Shown here in pieces: positions 43,478 through 55,370 of a stretch of 60,000 nt of DNA. Origin of the DNA: Adiantum capillus-veneris (Eukaryota; Streptophyta; Polypodiopsida; Polypodiales; Pteridaceae); assembly GCA_014529385.2 (NCBI GenBank), contig CM043964.1:138658529-138718528 (forward strand). Reading direction: 5' to 3'. Below the pieces are notes generated by a model, which had not been told where the DNA came from, searched no databases, and was given only the letters and a program-made list of their open reading frames with translations. The position numbers were made by a program, and so were the translations under genes. How positions within the stretch are numbered: the stretch's first letter is position 1; the number at the start of each line of letters is the position of its first letter.

Positions 43478-45607
43478 AATGTTTAAGTTTTTGATGGTTA
43501 ACTTTTCCTCATCTAAAACTTCTACTTTGACATTTGATGGATCATTTTCCACTAAATGTTGAGACCCTTATACCTCCAAGTAAAGAATAGGGTACTCTAC
43601 CATTAGGTACATTATACATACAATCCAGTCCACAGTCAGTGAGGATATGGGTCTACAAAGATGGTTAGAATGGTATCTTTTGATCATGCTTACTATGTCA
43701 GCAATTTACTCCTTTAAAGCTTGGGAATTTAAATTTTGGGGGTCTATTTAATTATTTCAAAATAGGATATTCTAGGGTTGAGTGCCAAAAATCACAATTT
43801 TTGGGGCTCCCATGTGCTCATATGCTTATGTGGCATTTTGAATGTTTATAGATTTTAGATCATTTTTTGATGGTCCTAAAATTGATCCTAAAAAAGTGGA
43901 ATTGTCATATGGAGCAACTACTCAAGTACCAAAGCCTCTAATCCTAGACGGAAGAGGCCAAGATTTGATGGCTACTCCTTTGTTCGTGACTTCTCAAGAA
44001 CTATCTAGCATGGTAGTGACTATTCAAAGGAATTGAGCAAGAATAGGTGCTATATGATAAGCAATTGTGTTGATACATTCCATTGATCACCGAATGAAAA
44101 TGAGGCCTTCTCAAGCCAAAAAGTGGGGGAAGAAATTTGATTATGGTACATAGGATCGATATCAACATGTGCCAACATTTCAATAAATTCTAAGACTTAA
44201 ACTATTAATAGTTTTTTGAGGGACTTGGATCAAACTTGGAAGGATAAGCCTTCACATGGTTTTATCCATTGAATCCAAGTCACGATAGAGAGGCTGAATG
44301 TCCATTGATGGATTGCATTGAAGAATTCAATTAAAAAAATGTATTAAATACAATACTGTGGCAATGTTTCATAACTCTGAAATAGGATCTTGTATGGGAT
44401 GTAGCAATTAGAATAAAATAGTATCTTGATTTAGCCTTATACATGAATGTCCTACAAAGGTGAATTTTTCTCTTTATTTGGTGATGAGACAACATAACAA
44501 ACACCCAAAAAGGATGTATATCTTAAAACAAGTACTACTCTTGATGAGTGCACAAGGGAAGTAGTGGATATCGAAGAAATTTGTAAAATTTTTATTGACA
44601 ACTATGGCACAAAGTCTTCTATCTATCGCCAGAAGCTTCAAGTGTGGAAACAAGGAGAGGTCAATTAAACCACAGAACAATTTTTAGGCTTTAGCAAGAA
44701 AAATGGTAAAGAAGATGGGACGAGTATTCAAAGTAGCTATCTATAGAATCCAATAGTTGAAAAGCTATGGAAAATGTAGAGGGGATCATCCACAAAGAAA
44801 TTTTTGACTCCACCACAACAAAGTAATCCGGTTGGGTTAGGACTCCGTAGGTGGTGATAGAACAAAAATGTGAGTGCAATTGAGGATATGTAAGGGAGAA
44901 ACAATATAAAATAATGGCTCACCCTCCACCACCTAGGTATACATTGGGTCCAACACAAGATATCCTAGTAGCAAGTAATTCTCAACCAATATTGGGACTC
45001 AACCTCAATTACCAATAGAGATCCAAGCAATAGTAAGGTAATTGCAACCAGCTAAAAGGCCTGAAGAGGAAGCTCTAATGGAAATACTCTCGTAATGTGA
45101 GGAATTCAGTAATCCTATTGGTGGTAGAGGACAACATCATGGCTAGTATCATTATAAATAATTCTTATTATGATCACTTTCTATTGAAAACTATCATGGT
45201 ATTCATAGAAAATGGGGGCATAAAGCCCATGTATATTGCGTAAAAATTCTTCCTTGTCATTGTAGGCCCCACATTGATACACGTCTAATATTTATTTGAT
45301 TGTTTGCAATTGTTATCAACTAATTTCTTGAGTATTAACCTTGCAAAGCTCCATCTCAATAAACTTTCTTTTGCAATGTTCACGGCTATTATCATTGCTA
45401 AATGTCTCACAGTTTGTGTATATCTTGTAGGCTTTGCCACCTAGAAGTGCTCAAAGATAACTTTGAGTGATAGTTTTGTTTGTCGGTAGCTCTATTCTTT
45501 AAAGGTGAAGTTTAGACTTGCCACTTGTGAAAAGCAAATAAATCAAAAGGACCTTTGGGGACTTTGAGGGTTTCGATGATCTTCAACTTGATAGACTCTC
45601 GATCCTT
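43478..45607. other. Unassigned flank between gypsy and copia elements
   Basis: No full gene is seen. Short coherent pieces at 43842-44036 (FDGPKIDPKKVELSYGATTQ) and about 44530-44665 (DECTREVVDIEEICKIFIDN) read like protein but are unrecognised and broken. They are probably relics of an older element. Confidence 0.35.
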
Positions 45608-45612
45608 GTTGG

Positions 45613-45804
45613 TGTTGGGGTATAAAGCCCAATGTGGTCGCCCAGGTAAGTGGGCGGGCCGCCAGGTATGTACACATATTCTTTTGTTAAAACCTAATAA
45701 GAACTCACTATGCTCTACACATTACAGTAGAGCGAGTTCACCATATCCTCGTGCTCTTCTTCTTGCACTCTCTCTCGCGTCGCACTTCCGCTCGTACTCC
45801 TTCA
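45613..45804 (+). mobile_element. 5' LTR of copia element, 192 bp
   Basis: Starts TGTTGGGGTATAAAG and ends CTCCTTCA. TATAAAG right after the start or further A/T-rich parts could serve as promoter. It differs from the 3' LTR at three sites (GGGCGG/GGACGG, GTACAC/GTGCAC, CTCGTA/CTCATA). Confidence 0.96.
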
Positions 45805-45806
45805 AC

Positions 45807-45818
45807 TGGTATCAGAGC
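45807..45818 (+). other. Primer-binding site, initiator tRNA-Met
   Basis: TGGTATCAGAGC lies two bases after the LTR end. It is the standard iMet primer site of plant copia elements. Confidence 0.95.
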
Positions 45819-46897
45819 TCAGATCGAGGCTTGGGTCAGCACTGCAGGTAGCCAGAGTCACCTGCTCAGATTGGAGTGAGATTCGACAGGCAAAAACACG
45901 GCCCCAAATACTGTGGGAGCGCCCGAAGGCCTTGGTGTGCTCAAAATTTCATTTTGAGGTCATTTCGGCCACCGTTCGGCTTCGACAAGGTTCTGCGAAG
46001 GCCATTTTCGACTACGTGGTCTTGGCGATTGCAGATCCGACTCTGCAAATTTGAGGTTTTCTGCCCTACGACTGCAAGTGCTGAGGATATCTGCACTTCC
46101 AGAGTGCTGATTTGTGGCTGTCTACACAAAGAAGGACGGCTCACAGTTCTTGGAGGTGTGTCACATACGACACGGGCGCATCTACACACACTGTAGGCGA
46201 CATCCACTAGTTCATCAGGTAGCTTGTGTTTGCTACTTGATATTCCAGATTTCATCCTGACATTGCAGGTACTTCCACATGGGATGTATTGTCAATGATG
46301 ATGTATGTATGTTGAGGGTTTTCTAGCTGTGAGTCACGCAGCAAACAACCGCCGCAGCGGTTACAGCATACAGTGGGAAATTTGTGGATGTATGACTTTG
46401 TGGAAAGTCTATGTACTGTCAAATTTACTGCACCCTTTGTTGAGGGTCGAGTGAGGTTTTATTGAGCTGAGGAATTCTCGAATGTTGAGATCGTTTCGGT
46501 GATACAGGTCTTGGAGCGATCCCTCGAGCACCCTTACATAGGCAGCTAGGATGTATTGACTGTGAGTTAGACAGTTGGGATTGCATCTTTGCTTTACTGC
46601 CGTTGAGGCATTGTCGCAGTCTATGCTTACAGGACAGTGACAGGATAGTAAAGTCAGTACAGGTCAGGACAGGTTTACCCGCAGCTTACAGTGTTAGAGG
46701 GATAGTGTTTTTTGAGTTGTTTTTGGTCTGTTTTTAATACACTAGAGCCATTTTACAAAGGAGACTCTGCCAAAATTTCTACAGAATCTGAAGCTTTCTT
46801 GGTTCATTTGACAGGTTGATATTGGTTCAGAGGTCAGTTTACAGGGGAAACTATGCCGAATTTTACCCAGGAAAGTAAACTACTGTGAAGCGTAGCT
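45819..46897 (+). other. Copia leader
   Basis: About 1.1 kb lies between the primer site and the gag ATG without a conserved ORF. This is presumed 5' untranslated leader holding packaging signals. Confidence 0.6.
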
Positions 46898-49800
46898 ATG
46901 GCTGGATCACAGGACACTGCTCTTTACAATATCAAGAAGCTGGATGGAACCAATTTCCCATTGTGGAAGAAGCAGATTTGGCACGTGCTGGTACAAAAGA
47001 AGCAGATAAAACCCATAAAGCTCAAAGGGATAAAACCAGAAGATATGGACGAAGATGAATGGAGCGAAATGGATGAATTAGCACTTTCTACCATTATGCT
47101 GACTTTGGCAGAAAGCGTTTACTTCAATGTAGCAGACGAGATGTCAGCTTATGAAGCATGGACAAAGCTGAGTGATCTTTATGAGAAGCAGAGTGCAGCT
47201 TCACAGGTATATTGGCTTAAGAAGCTTGTTGACTTGAAGATGAAAGAAGGGACACCTATGTCCAATCATCTGAATGAATTCAACACTATCTACAGTCAGT
47301 TGTCAGCTCAAGGTGTCAAGTTTGATGAACCTGTTAGAGCTATGTTCCTGTTGATCACATTGCCGGAAAGTTGGGACACTTTTCGCACAGCTTTGAGTAA
47401 TTCTACACCTCCAGATGGTTTGACCATAGCAGGTGTAGAAGGCAGTCTGCTTACTGAAGAAACCAACAGGAAGACAATGGACAAAGGCAAAGTCACAGCC
47501 TTGTTTGTCAGGGGAAGGGCCAAAGAAAAGGATAGAGGTGGAAAGAGGAATCAGTCTCGTAGCAAGTCCCACAATGCTAAAGGCAAGAGTGACATAGAAT
47601 GCTACCATTGTGGCAAGAAGGGTCACATGAAAAGAGACTGCAGAGAATGGAAAGCAGAAAAAGGCAAAGAGAAAGCTGAAGACCATGGTGAGAAGAACAA
47701 GTCCTCACTGAAGATTCAAGAAATAAATGTGACAAACACTGTTGCAGAGGATGACAGTCTAGTGTCAAGAGACATCTACTTCTTGAAGAATACAATGGAC
47801 TCAGCTCTTCTTACAGCATCTGATGGACATGCACTGAGTGACTGGATTATAGACTCAGGGGCATCACTTCATGTGTCTCCAAACAAGGAGTGGTTTACCT
47901 CTTATGTGACCACTAAAGATCATGTTCGGCTAGGAAATGGGCAGACATGTGAGATCTTAGGTGTTGGAGATGTTCAATTGAAGTTTCAGAATGGCTCTTC
48001 TTTCACGCTGAAGAATGTGAGACATGTTCCCGCAATTACAAAGAGCTTGATCAGCACAGGTTTACCTGATGATGCTGGCTACGTCACCACTTTTGGACAG
48101 AACATGTGGAAGATATCCAAGGGTTCTATGACAGTAGCACATGGAGTAAAGTCTGGAGGACTTTACATGATTTATGTATCAAATGTCTCTAAAAATGTAA
48201 TCAATGTAACCGAGCAGCCGAACATTTCTTTGTGGCATAGCCGGTTAGGACATATGTCCAAGAAGGGAATGGAAATCTTGTCTCGTTCTGGTTATTTTCC
48301 TGGCTTTTCATTTAATGATTTTGAATTCTGTGAACATTGTCTATATGGTAAGCAAACGCAGCAGCCACATAAGCATAGAAGCAGTAGAAGAGATACACAA
48401 TTGGCACTTGTTCATAGTGATTTGTGTGGACCTATGCCTAACCTATCTCTAGGGGGAGCTTCTTACTTTATGACATTTATAGATGATTACTCGAGGAAAG
48501 TATGGGTTTACTTTCTCAAGCACAAGGATGAAGCCTTTAGTGTTTTCAAAACGTTTGTGACACTTGTGGAGAATCAGAGTGGCAAGAAGCTTAAATGCTT
48601 ACGCACTGACAATGGTGGAGAGTATGTTTCAAAGGCCTTTCAGGACTTTTGTGAGTCAAAAGGTATAAAACGTGAACTTACTACTCCTTACAATCCTCCT
48701 CAAAATGGTGTTGCTGAGAGGATGAATAGGACTATACAAGAGAAGGTCAGAAGTATGTTGTCTAATGCACAGCTGCCAAATGGGTTTTGGGCTGAAGCTG
48801 TATCAACAGCTGTTCATCTTATAAATAGATCTCCTAGCAAGGTTTTTCAGAAGGATTCAGTGGCAGAGATGGTATGGTCATGCAAAATGCCCTCATACAA
48901 GCATGTCAGAGTCTTTGGTTGTGAGGCATATACTCATGTTCCAAAGGAATTTAGGAACAAACTTGAGCCAAAGAGTAGAAAGTGCATCTTTCTAGGCTAT
49001 GGTAATTCTGGTGAGATGGGATACAGACTTTGGGATCCCGAATCCAGAAAGGTTATCCGCAGCAATGATGTTCACTTTAATGAAGCCAAGTATCATTCTA
49101 AACCAGAGAGGGTTGAGGAGATTCGAAGAGTTGTCTTCCAAGAAGATGGACCTGCACGTGCAAGACAAAATGTCAGGGCTCAAGAAGAGCAAGGACAGGA
49201 TAGAGTGGAACCACAGGTTGTGGTTGAGCCTCAGCCACCTGTTTTGCGTAAATCGGGACATATCTCACGACCTCCTGATCGGTTTGTTCCATCTATGAAC
49301 TATGTCATGTTGACTGATTGCAATGAGCCTTCATGCTACAAGGAAGCAGTGCAAATGAAGGACTCCGGGAATTGGCATTTGGCCATGCAGTCAGAGATGA
49401 CAGCTCTGCATAAAAACCAGACATGGAAGCTAGTTAAATTACCACAGGGAAAAAAGGCTCTACCTTGTAAATGGGTTTACAGGTATAAGATCACCACTCA
49501 TGATAGTCAGCCAAAGTACAAAGCAAGGCTTGTTGCCAAGGGCTTTAAGCAAGAACAAGGCATTGACTTTGATGAAGTCTTCTCTCCGGTGGTCAAGATG
49601 ACTACATTGAGATGCTTTCTTGCATTAGTTGCCATATTAGATTTGGTGTTGCACCAAATGGATGTCAAGACAGCATTCTTGCATGGTGATTTAGATGTGG
49701 AAATTTACATGCAGCAGCCAGAAGGGTTTGTTGAGAAAGGCAAGGAAGATTGGGTATGCCAGTTGTTAAAGAGTCTTTATGGCTTAAAACAATCACCGAG

Positions 49801-49972
49801 GGCATGGTACCATAAGTTCCACAAGTTTATGCTTTCTCAAGGCTACAAACGTAGTGAGTTTGATCACTGTCTATATACAAAGAAGGCTAAGGATGGCAGT
49901 TGGCTGATCCTTATTTTGTATGTGGATGACATGTTGATTGCTGGAAAGCACTTGGAAGATCGTTTGACATGA
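46898..49972 (+). CDS. Copia gag-pol polyprotein, N-terminal 1024 residues
   Basis: The ATG at 46898 begins MAGSQDTALYNIKKLDGTNF, a typical copia gag start. The gag (UBN2-type) core is at about residues 15-200 (FPLWKKQI, LYEKQSAASQVYWLKKL). The zinc knuckle is C235-x2-C238-x4-H243-x4-C248. The protease active site is D319-S-G-A. The pre-integrase zinc region is at about 444-485 (LWHSRLGHM, CEHCLYGK). The integrase triad is D508, D571, E607 (D-x62-D-x35-E). The RT region starts at about 860 (LPCKWVYRYK, DVKTAFLHGDL), and the active site YVDD is at 1008-1011. The ORF stops after 1024 because of a frame break 13 residues past YVDD. RT would be incomplete, and everything upstream is intact. Confidence 0.96.
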   Translation: MAGSQDTALYNIKKLDGTNFPLWKKQIWHVLVQKKQIKPIKLKGIKPEDMDEDEWSEMDELALSTIMLTLAESVYFNVADEMSAYEAWTKLSDLYEKQSAASQVYWLKKLVDLKMKEGTPMSNHLNEFNTIYSQLSAQGVKFDEPVRAMFLLITLPESWDTFRTALSNSTPPDGLTIAGVEGSLLTEETNRKTMDKGKVTALFVRGRAKEKDRGGKRNQSRSKSHNAKGKSDIECYHCGKKGHMKRDCREWKAEKGKEKAEDHGEKNKSSLKIQEINVTNTVAEDDSLVSRDIYFLKNTMDSALLTASDGHALSDWIIDSGASLHVSPNKEWFTSYVTTKDHVRLGNGQTCEILGVGDVQLKFQNGSSFTLKNVRHVPAITKSLISTGLPDDAGYVTTFGQNMWKISKGSMTVAHGVKSGGLYMIYVSNVSKNVINVTEQPNISLWHSRLGHMSKKGMEILSRSGYFPGFSFNDFEFCEHCLYGKQTQQPHKHRSSRRDTQLALVHSDLCGPMPNLSLGGASYFMTFIDDYSRKVWVYFLKHKDEAFSVFKTFVTLVENQSGKKLKCLRTDNGGEYVSKAFQDFCESKGIKRELTTPYNPPQNGVAERMNRTIQEKVRSMLSNAQLPNGFWAEAVSTAVHLINRSPSKVFQKDSVAEMVWSCKMPSYKHVRVFGCEAYTHVPKEFRNKLEPKSRKCIFLGYGNSGEMGYRLWDPESRKVIRSNDVHFNEAKYHSKPERVEEIRRVVFQEDGPARARQNVRAQEEQGQDRVEPQVVVEPQPPVLRKSGHISRPPDRFVPSMNYVMLTDCNEPSCYKEAVQMKDSGNWHLAMQSEMTALHKNQTWKLVKLPQGKKALPCKWVYRYKITTHDSQPKYKARLVAKGFKQEQGIDFDEVFSPVVKMTTLRCFLALVAILDLVLHQMDVKTAFLHGDLDVEIYMQQPEGFVEKGKEDWVCQLLKSLYGLKQSPRAWYHKFHKFMLSQGYKRSEFDHCLYTKKAKDGSWLILILYVDDMLIAGKHLEDRLT

Positions 49973-50847
49973 AAGACATGGGTGAGGCAAGTCATATACT
50001 TGGTATGCGCATTGAGAGAGACAGATCACAAAAGTTGATTTGGTTATCTCAAACAGAGTATATTGACAAGGTTTTGCAACGTTTCAATATGCAGAAGGGA
50101 AAGGCATTGAGTGTTCCATTGCCACCATATGTGAAACTTAGCAAACAAGATTGTCCTGTGTCGGAGGAAGAAAAGGCTGAAATGGATAAATTTCCATATG
50201 CATCTGCAGTGGGTAGTTTGATGTATGCAATGATTGCTACACGTCCGGATATTGCATTTGCAGTGGGAGTGGTTAGCAGATATATGTCAAATCCCGGCAA
50301 GAAACATTGGGAGACGGTGAAAGGAATATTGAGATACCTGAAAGCTACAAAGAGTATGCGTATATGCTATGGGAGTCAGGAGCTAAGTTTAAAGGGTTTT
50401 ACAGACTCAGATTATGCAGGTGACTTAGACAACCGAAGGTCTACGTCAGGGTATGTCTTTACATTGGCTGGTGGAGCAGTATCATGGCGTTCTAGATTAC
50501 AAGATTGTGTTACTCAGTCTACTACAGAAGCTGAATATGTTGTAGCATCAGAGGCACGCAAAGAATCAATTTGGCTTAATCGGCTAGTAACAGATTTGGG
50601 AATCAAAGAAGAGATGCCTGTGTTATATTGTGATAGTCAGAGTGCTATACAATTGGCTCGCAATCCAGTTTATCACTCAAAGACAAAGCATGTGGATGTG
50701 AAATATCATTTCATCAGGGAAATGCTCGAGGATAAGCAAATTCAACTTGTCAAAGTTCACACCACAGAAAATCCTGCTGATCTACTTACAAAAGGACTTC
50801 CCTCAGAGAGCTTTGTGCATTTTTGCAAGCAGTTAGGTGTAGAGTAG
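49952..50847 (+). CDS. Copia RT C-terminal part and RNase H (out of frame with gag-pol)
   Basis: Coherent coding resumes at FDMKDMGEASHILGMRI in the other frame, overlapping the end of the upstream ORF, and runs 292 codons from the ATG at 49969. It contains the RT thumb and RNase H: ATRPDIAFAVGVVSRYM, KGFTDSDYAGDLDNRRSTSG, TEAEYVVASEA, YCDSQSAIQLARNPVYHSKT and KHVDVKYHFIREM. The interval between YVDD and FDMKD is about ten residues shorter than in Tnt1-like RTs as I recall them. A small out-of-frame deletion is therefore more likely than a programmed shift. The ATG is not a natural start. Confidence 0.93.
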
Positions 50848-50925
50848 TACATCACTTCTCTACATCTCTTGTATATTAGCTTGTATAGTAGCTTCTATCA
50901 CACTTAAAGTACCACATTGGACTTT

Positions 50926-50936
50926 AAGTGGGAGGT
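50926..50936 (+). other. Copia polypurine tract
   Basis: AAGTGGGAGGT lies directly before the 3' LTR at 50937. This is the usual copia plus-strand primer. Confidence 0.9.
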
Positions 50937-51128
50937 TGTTGGGGTATAAAGCCCAATGTGGTCGCCCAGGTAAGTGGACGGGCCGCCAGGTATGTGCACA
51001 TATTCTTTTGTTAAAACCTAATAAGAACTCACTATGCTCTACACATTACAGTAGAGCGAGTTCACCATATCCTCGTGCTCTTCTTCTTGCACTCTCTCTC
51101 GCGTCGCACTTCCGCTCATACTCCTTCA
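50937..51128 (+). mobile_element. 3' LTR of copia element, 192 bp
   Basis: Same length as the 5' LTR with three substitutions, and followed by GTTGG. Confidence 0.96.
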
Positions 51129-51133
51129 GTTGG

Positions 51134-52642
51134 TGATGGGTGTTGTTTCACTATGCTATATGCTTGGCATGAGATCATGGGATTGCATGTAATTGGTGGT
51201 AGTTGGAGCTAATTCTCTAAATGTAAATGCTTCATTGTTTCCTAACAAATTCATTCTGGATACAACGTCCAAAGCTCTTATGCCAATATGGTTGTCTTCA
51301 CCACTCTACCATTTTACCCATAGATTTGCCTACAAATATGTTGTGTGGCATTGTTTTTAGTTGCACTTTTGTGAGAAAATAAGATTTTGTGAGATTAACT
51401 CAACCATTATTGTTAGCACATAGCTAACATAGAGGAGTCTATACACCCAGCCTATGATGTACTTTTTCACTTTTTTAATCATTCTCAACATTCGTAGCTC
51501 TAAGCCGTTGTAATTCTTTTATTTGCAAAATTATTTTGTAACCATTACGTGATTACGAGCCAGACAGAGTGGGCTACGTGCTTCAAGATTGTATCAAGGA
51601 AATCCTAGGCTGCTGAGAGTTAGAATATGGCTAAGGTATGAAAGCCATTTTCTGTAAAACCTAAATGATATTTTTTGGATAATAAGCATTATGGTTGACT
51701 TACAGAGCACTGTGTACTCTCCTTCTTTCTTCTCAAGTTCATAACTCCCTCGTGAAGTGTTCGTTTGAAGTTTCGTCTGCTTCATTGCATTCACAAGTGA
51801 AAGCTCTTTGCGACATTGTGCTTTTCTCACGGTAAAATTGTGATTTTGTTGTTGCTTGCCTACTCCTTAACCTACTCATATTTCTAGATTTACTTAACAA
51901 AACTACATTTTATGCATTAGAGGCATGTAGAGGCATCATTGCTAAGCTTTATAGTGTATTCAGGGTTGAAAACGGTTAGGTCAAATCTGCCCTCTAGACA
52001 ATAAGCGCAATATTGGCAAGTGGTCCAAAGCAGGATGTGAGGGTTTAGATATGTGTCTTTAGATGATTTCAGCCCATCCTATAAGTTTCATCTTGTTTAG
52101 ACTTTGTTTTCCTAGTGAACCAATGGGATTTTTCTACGATGTCGTAGATAGCTTCTACTATCTAACATGCAATAGAGTGTAGATTTGAGTGAAACAAGGA
52201 TTGATTGTGTTTTCTAAGAGATTGACAACCTCTCATAGTCTCCATGCACTAGCCAAGTCGATCCATTTGATATGACATTTATGTCCGTGGTTCTCAATAT
52301 CACTACAATAAGATAGCAAGGCTTAGCACTCAGCTAGCCCCACTTTTTGGCACCATTATCAAGGACAAGGTAGCCTAAAATCTGAAAAACATTAGTACTC
52401 AATAGTTTTGTCCAAAAACTTCTTCTAGTTTCACCTGGAATACAAAAACCAACTTTTAGAAACCGGATAGTTGAGGTTTTGTCTACTTCAGCTATGTAGA
52501 GGTGTCTTGGGATTAGTCGTACTTATTGAGGACCTTTAAGCCTAGATTAGGTCCTTTTTTTAGTGGTTGATAGCTTGGACTATGTCGGGGTCCATGGATT
52601 GACACTCCTCTCAACCAAAAAACACAGTAAAAACCAATGTTG
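51134..52642. other. Unassigned region
   Basis: No domain, long ORF or repeat array is seen. This is the right flank of the copia insertion site. Confidence 0.4.
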
Positions 52643-52872
52643 TGTTGGAATTAGGGTTGCATGGAAGCACACACACACCTTCGAGACAATGAAGGAAGCT
52701 CAAGGCACACAACAAAGAGTTTATTACCTAGTGTGAAATGGAAAGATAAGATATCCCTAGAGTGATGCACATATATACAATGCATGGGGAAAAAACCTCC
52801 TAGTGAGGGAAAAAATGCCTCGGCAATCCTAAGTGTGTTGACACATATCACTGCTACATGCATATGGTAACA
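52643..52872 (-). mobile_element. 3' LTR of minus-strand copia, about 230 bp
   Basis: On the minus strand it starts TGTTACCATATGCATG and ends CCTAATTCCAACA, with a TATA-like GTATATATGTGC near 52768-52782 (minus). It adjoins the polypurine tract at 52873-52886 (minus: CTCAAGGGGGATT). Confidence 0.7.
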
Positions 52873-53042
52873 AATCCCCCTTGAGAGTGATGTGGTGAAC
52901 GAGTACTGGCACATAAAGTATAGGGAAGTGCCATGCCTTGAGGACATGATTAGTCCACAAAGGGGAGTAAGCCCAAAGCTTTGTGGAAAGCTTTGAACTT
53001 CTCACAAGTCAATGGCTTTGTGAAAAGATCTGTAAGGTTGTC

Positions 53043-53351
53043 CTATGTTGGCGCATAAGCCAACCTAGCCTCTCTTGCTGAGATTCTCTCCCTCACATAG
53101 TGGTAATGCACCTCAATGTGCTTTGTTCGAGCATGAAAAAGTGGGCTCCTTGCAACTGCCAATGCGCTCTGACTGTCAGTGAAGATGATGTTGGGAGTGT
53201 CTTGTCCAACACCCAAGTCATCCATAAGGCATCTGAGCCATATACACTCAACCATAGCTGTGAACACAACCTTGTACTCAGCCTCACATCTAGAAGTGGC
53301 CACAATAGGTTTCTTCTTGATCAACCATGATATGCATGAGCTGCCAAGCAT
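53043..53351 (-). pseudogene. Copia RNase H (minus strand)
   Basis: On the minus strand, SWLIKKKPIVATSRCEAEYK, then FTDSQSALAVARSPLFHART and KHIEVHYHYVRER. These are the conserved catalytic and C-terminal blocks of copia RNase H. The frame is open for about 100 codons and breaks on both sides. Confidence 0.9.
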
Positions 53352-53509
53352 GAAACAAAAACCACTTGTGACGCTCGTGTGTCAAAACAACCACTCCAAT
53401 TTGAGTTCAGAAAAGCATGTAAATTGGGCGGCAATGATCCCCCCTTGGGATTAAACAAACCAAGATGTAAAGTGCCACTCAAGTAGAAAAAAATCCTCTT
53501 GACAGCCTG

Positions 53510-54629
53510 TCAATGCTTAGACCTTGGGCTATGCATGAATATGCTAACTTGTGAGACTGCAAACTGAATATCCGGCCTCGTGTTGCATACATAAATGAGG
53601 TAGCCAACAGTAGTTTGGTAAAGAGTAACATACGTAGGATCAGTAGCATCATGAAGACTCAATTTCAAACATGTTTCCATGGGAGTGGCAATAGGTTTGC
53701 AATCCTCAAGTCCAAACTTACATAGCAATGTCTCTATGTAACTTGTCTGACACAAGGCAATACCACCATCACACTACTTAAAATGTATACTCAAGAAATA
53801 ATGTAACAACCCCAAATCTTTCATCTTGAAAGTAGCATTCAAATCAGCCTTAAATTCAAAAATATGTCTCTCGTTTGGTCCATTAATCAGCAAATCATCC
53901 ACATAGAGAAGGACAATGAGAAGTAGATCACCCTCATGCTTTACATACAATGTGCTTTCTGTTGGACTGTTATGAAAGTCATGTTTGACCAAATGAGTGT
54001 TAGCCTTCTCATACCAAGCACAAGGAGATTAATTCAACTCATACAAATCTTAGTTACATTTGCACACTTTATCTTACTGCCCTTTAATGACAAATCCACG
54101 AGGCTGTGTTACGTAAAATTCCTCAAATATGTTATCATTCAAGAAACCAATAACAATGTCTGACTAATGTACATCCCAACCAAAATGGGCTACCAATGCA
54201 ACATAGAAAATGCACAATAGTCATACTAAAAGTGGGAGCAAAAGTCTCTTCATAATCTATGTCTTTTTGTTGTGCATAACCCTTTGCAACAAGCCAAGCC
54301 TTATAGCGACCAATCTCACCATCCGGCTTGCATGTCAACTTGTAAACCCACTTCATACCAATGGCCTTTTTGCCAAAAGGCAAAAAACATAAAGTCCATG
54401 TGCCAATTTCTATAAGTGTATCATATTCAGATTGCATGGCAGCCATCCAATTTTTTGAATTATGTGCTTCATCAAAAGGTAGAGGTTCCTCAACATCATG
54501 TAAGCTGGAAACAACCAAAGCATAACAATCTGATGGATAAGATGCATGGCAAGAACCTGAATGAGTACGACTAGACAAAGGTGCATCCAATTTATTGTCG
54601 CACAAAGTATGCACCAACCATTTATGCAT
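53510..54629 (-). pseudogene. Copia reverse transcriptase (minus strand)
   Basis: Three minus-strand frames carry RT in order. 54629-54135 has WMAAMQSEYDTLIEIGTWTL, GMKWVYKLTCKPDGEIGRYK and QQKDIDYEETFAPTFSM. 53992-53774 has the intact active site LLYVDDLLI and FKMKDLGLLHYFL. 53755-53510 has the YIETLLCKFGLEDCKPIATPM and RPDIQFAVSQVS blocks. Frame changes separate the parts. Confidence 0.92.
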
Positions 54630-54971
54630 ACCTCTAGCTTCCTTATTCTCAGCCCTTTCCTCATCAAGAATATCATGTACATCTACATCAGTAATTGCCT
54701 AATATGTAACATTTTCAAAAACCCCCATAGGCTATACATTTTCCTCATTGGAATTTACATTCAAATTCTCACCACTGAAAAGAGGCAACAAAGTTCCATA
54801 AATTTCATGTGAACTTACATTACTGTCTCTAGTACATGACAGCAAGGGCTGAACAAAATATTCTAGAAACACAGCATCTTGTGAGACCAAGATATGATTT
54901 TTTTGCGTATGATACAACCTGTAACCTTTTCTTTCGATACTATGACAAAAAAAAATACATTTGTAGAGTTA

Positions 54972-55370
54972 TCATTCAATTTTATGCACTATATTTAGGA
55001 ACCAAAGCATATGCAAACAACCAAAAACAAGCATGTGCTCAATAGAAGGCTTTCTATCATGCCATGCTTCATAAGGAGTTATAGACTGCAAAGATTTCCT
55101 AGGACACCCGTTAAACACATAAGTGGCACACATGATGGCCTCAAGCCAAAACAAATGTGGTAAATCTTGACTTTTGACCATACATCATGCCATTTCCATC
55201 ATTGACCTGTTTTTCCTCTCAGCAACACCATTTGGCTGAGTCATATAAGTCATTGTACATTGGTGTTTCATCCCACGACTAGCCAAAAATGCATTAAATT
55301 CGTGAGACATATACTCCCCCCCCCTTGATCGGAATGGTGGGTGCCCATAGTACATCTTGAGACAATTTTA
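54972..55370 (-). pseudogene. Copia integrase C-terminal part (minus strand)
   Basis: On the minus strand, GGGEYMSHEFNAFLASRG at about 55330-55270, then QPNGVAERKNRSMMEM with the catalytic Glu, then LPHLFWLEAIMCATYVFNGCP and TPYEAWHDRKPSIEHMLVFGC. A poly-C/G run near 55317-55323 shifts the frame upstream. The N-terminal integrase is missing. Confidence 0.88.

Larger units (their letters stand above)
45608..51133 (+). mobile_element. Tork/Tnt1-like Ty1/copia element, complete with LTRs and target duplication
   Basis: LTRs at 45613-45804 and 50937-51128 are both 192 bp with TG...CA ends and differ at three positions. A 5-bp duplication GTTGG flanks the element (45608-45612, 51129-51133). An iMet primer site and a polypurine tract are in place. 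The gag-pol order gag, protease, integrase, RT, RNase H is that of Ty1/copia, and its sequence style is close to Tnt1. A frame break in RT makes it non-autonomous unless complemented. Confidence 0.96.
52643..55370 (-). mobile_element. Decayed Ty1/copia element on the minus strand
   Basis: Read on the minus strand, integrase, RT and RNase H fragments are followed by a polypurine tract and a 3' LTR. The 5' half (gag, protease, 5' LTR) is not found. Frameshifts break it in at least five places. It is a different family from the 45608-51133 element. Confidence 0.85.

Noticed and set aside
49930-49975. Programmed frameshift in the copia RT
   Set aside because: No slippery heptamer was seen, and the interval between YVDD and FDMKD appears shortened, so a small deletion fits better.
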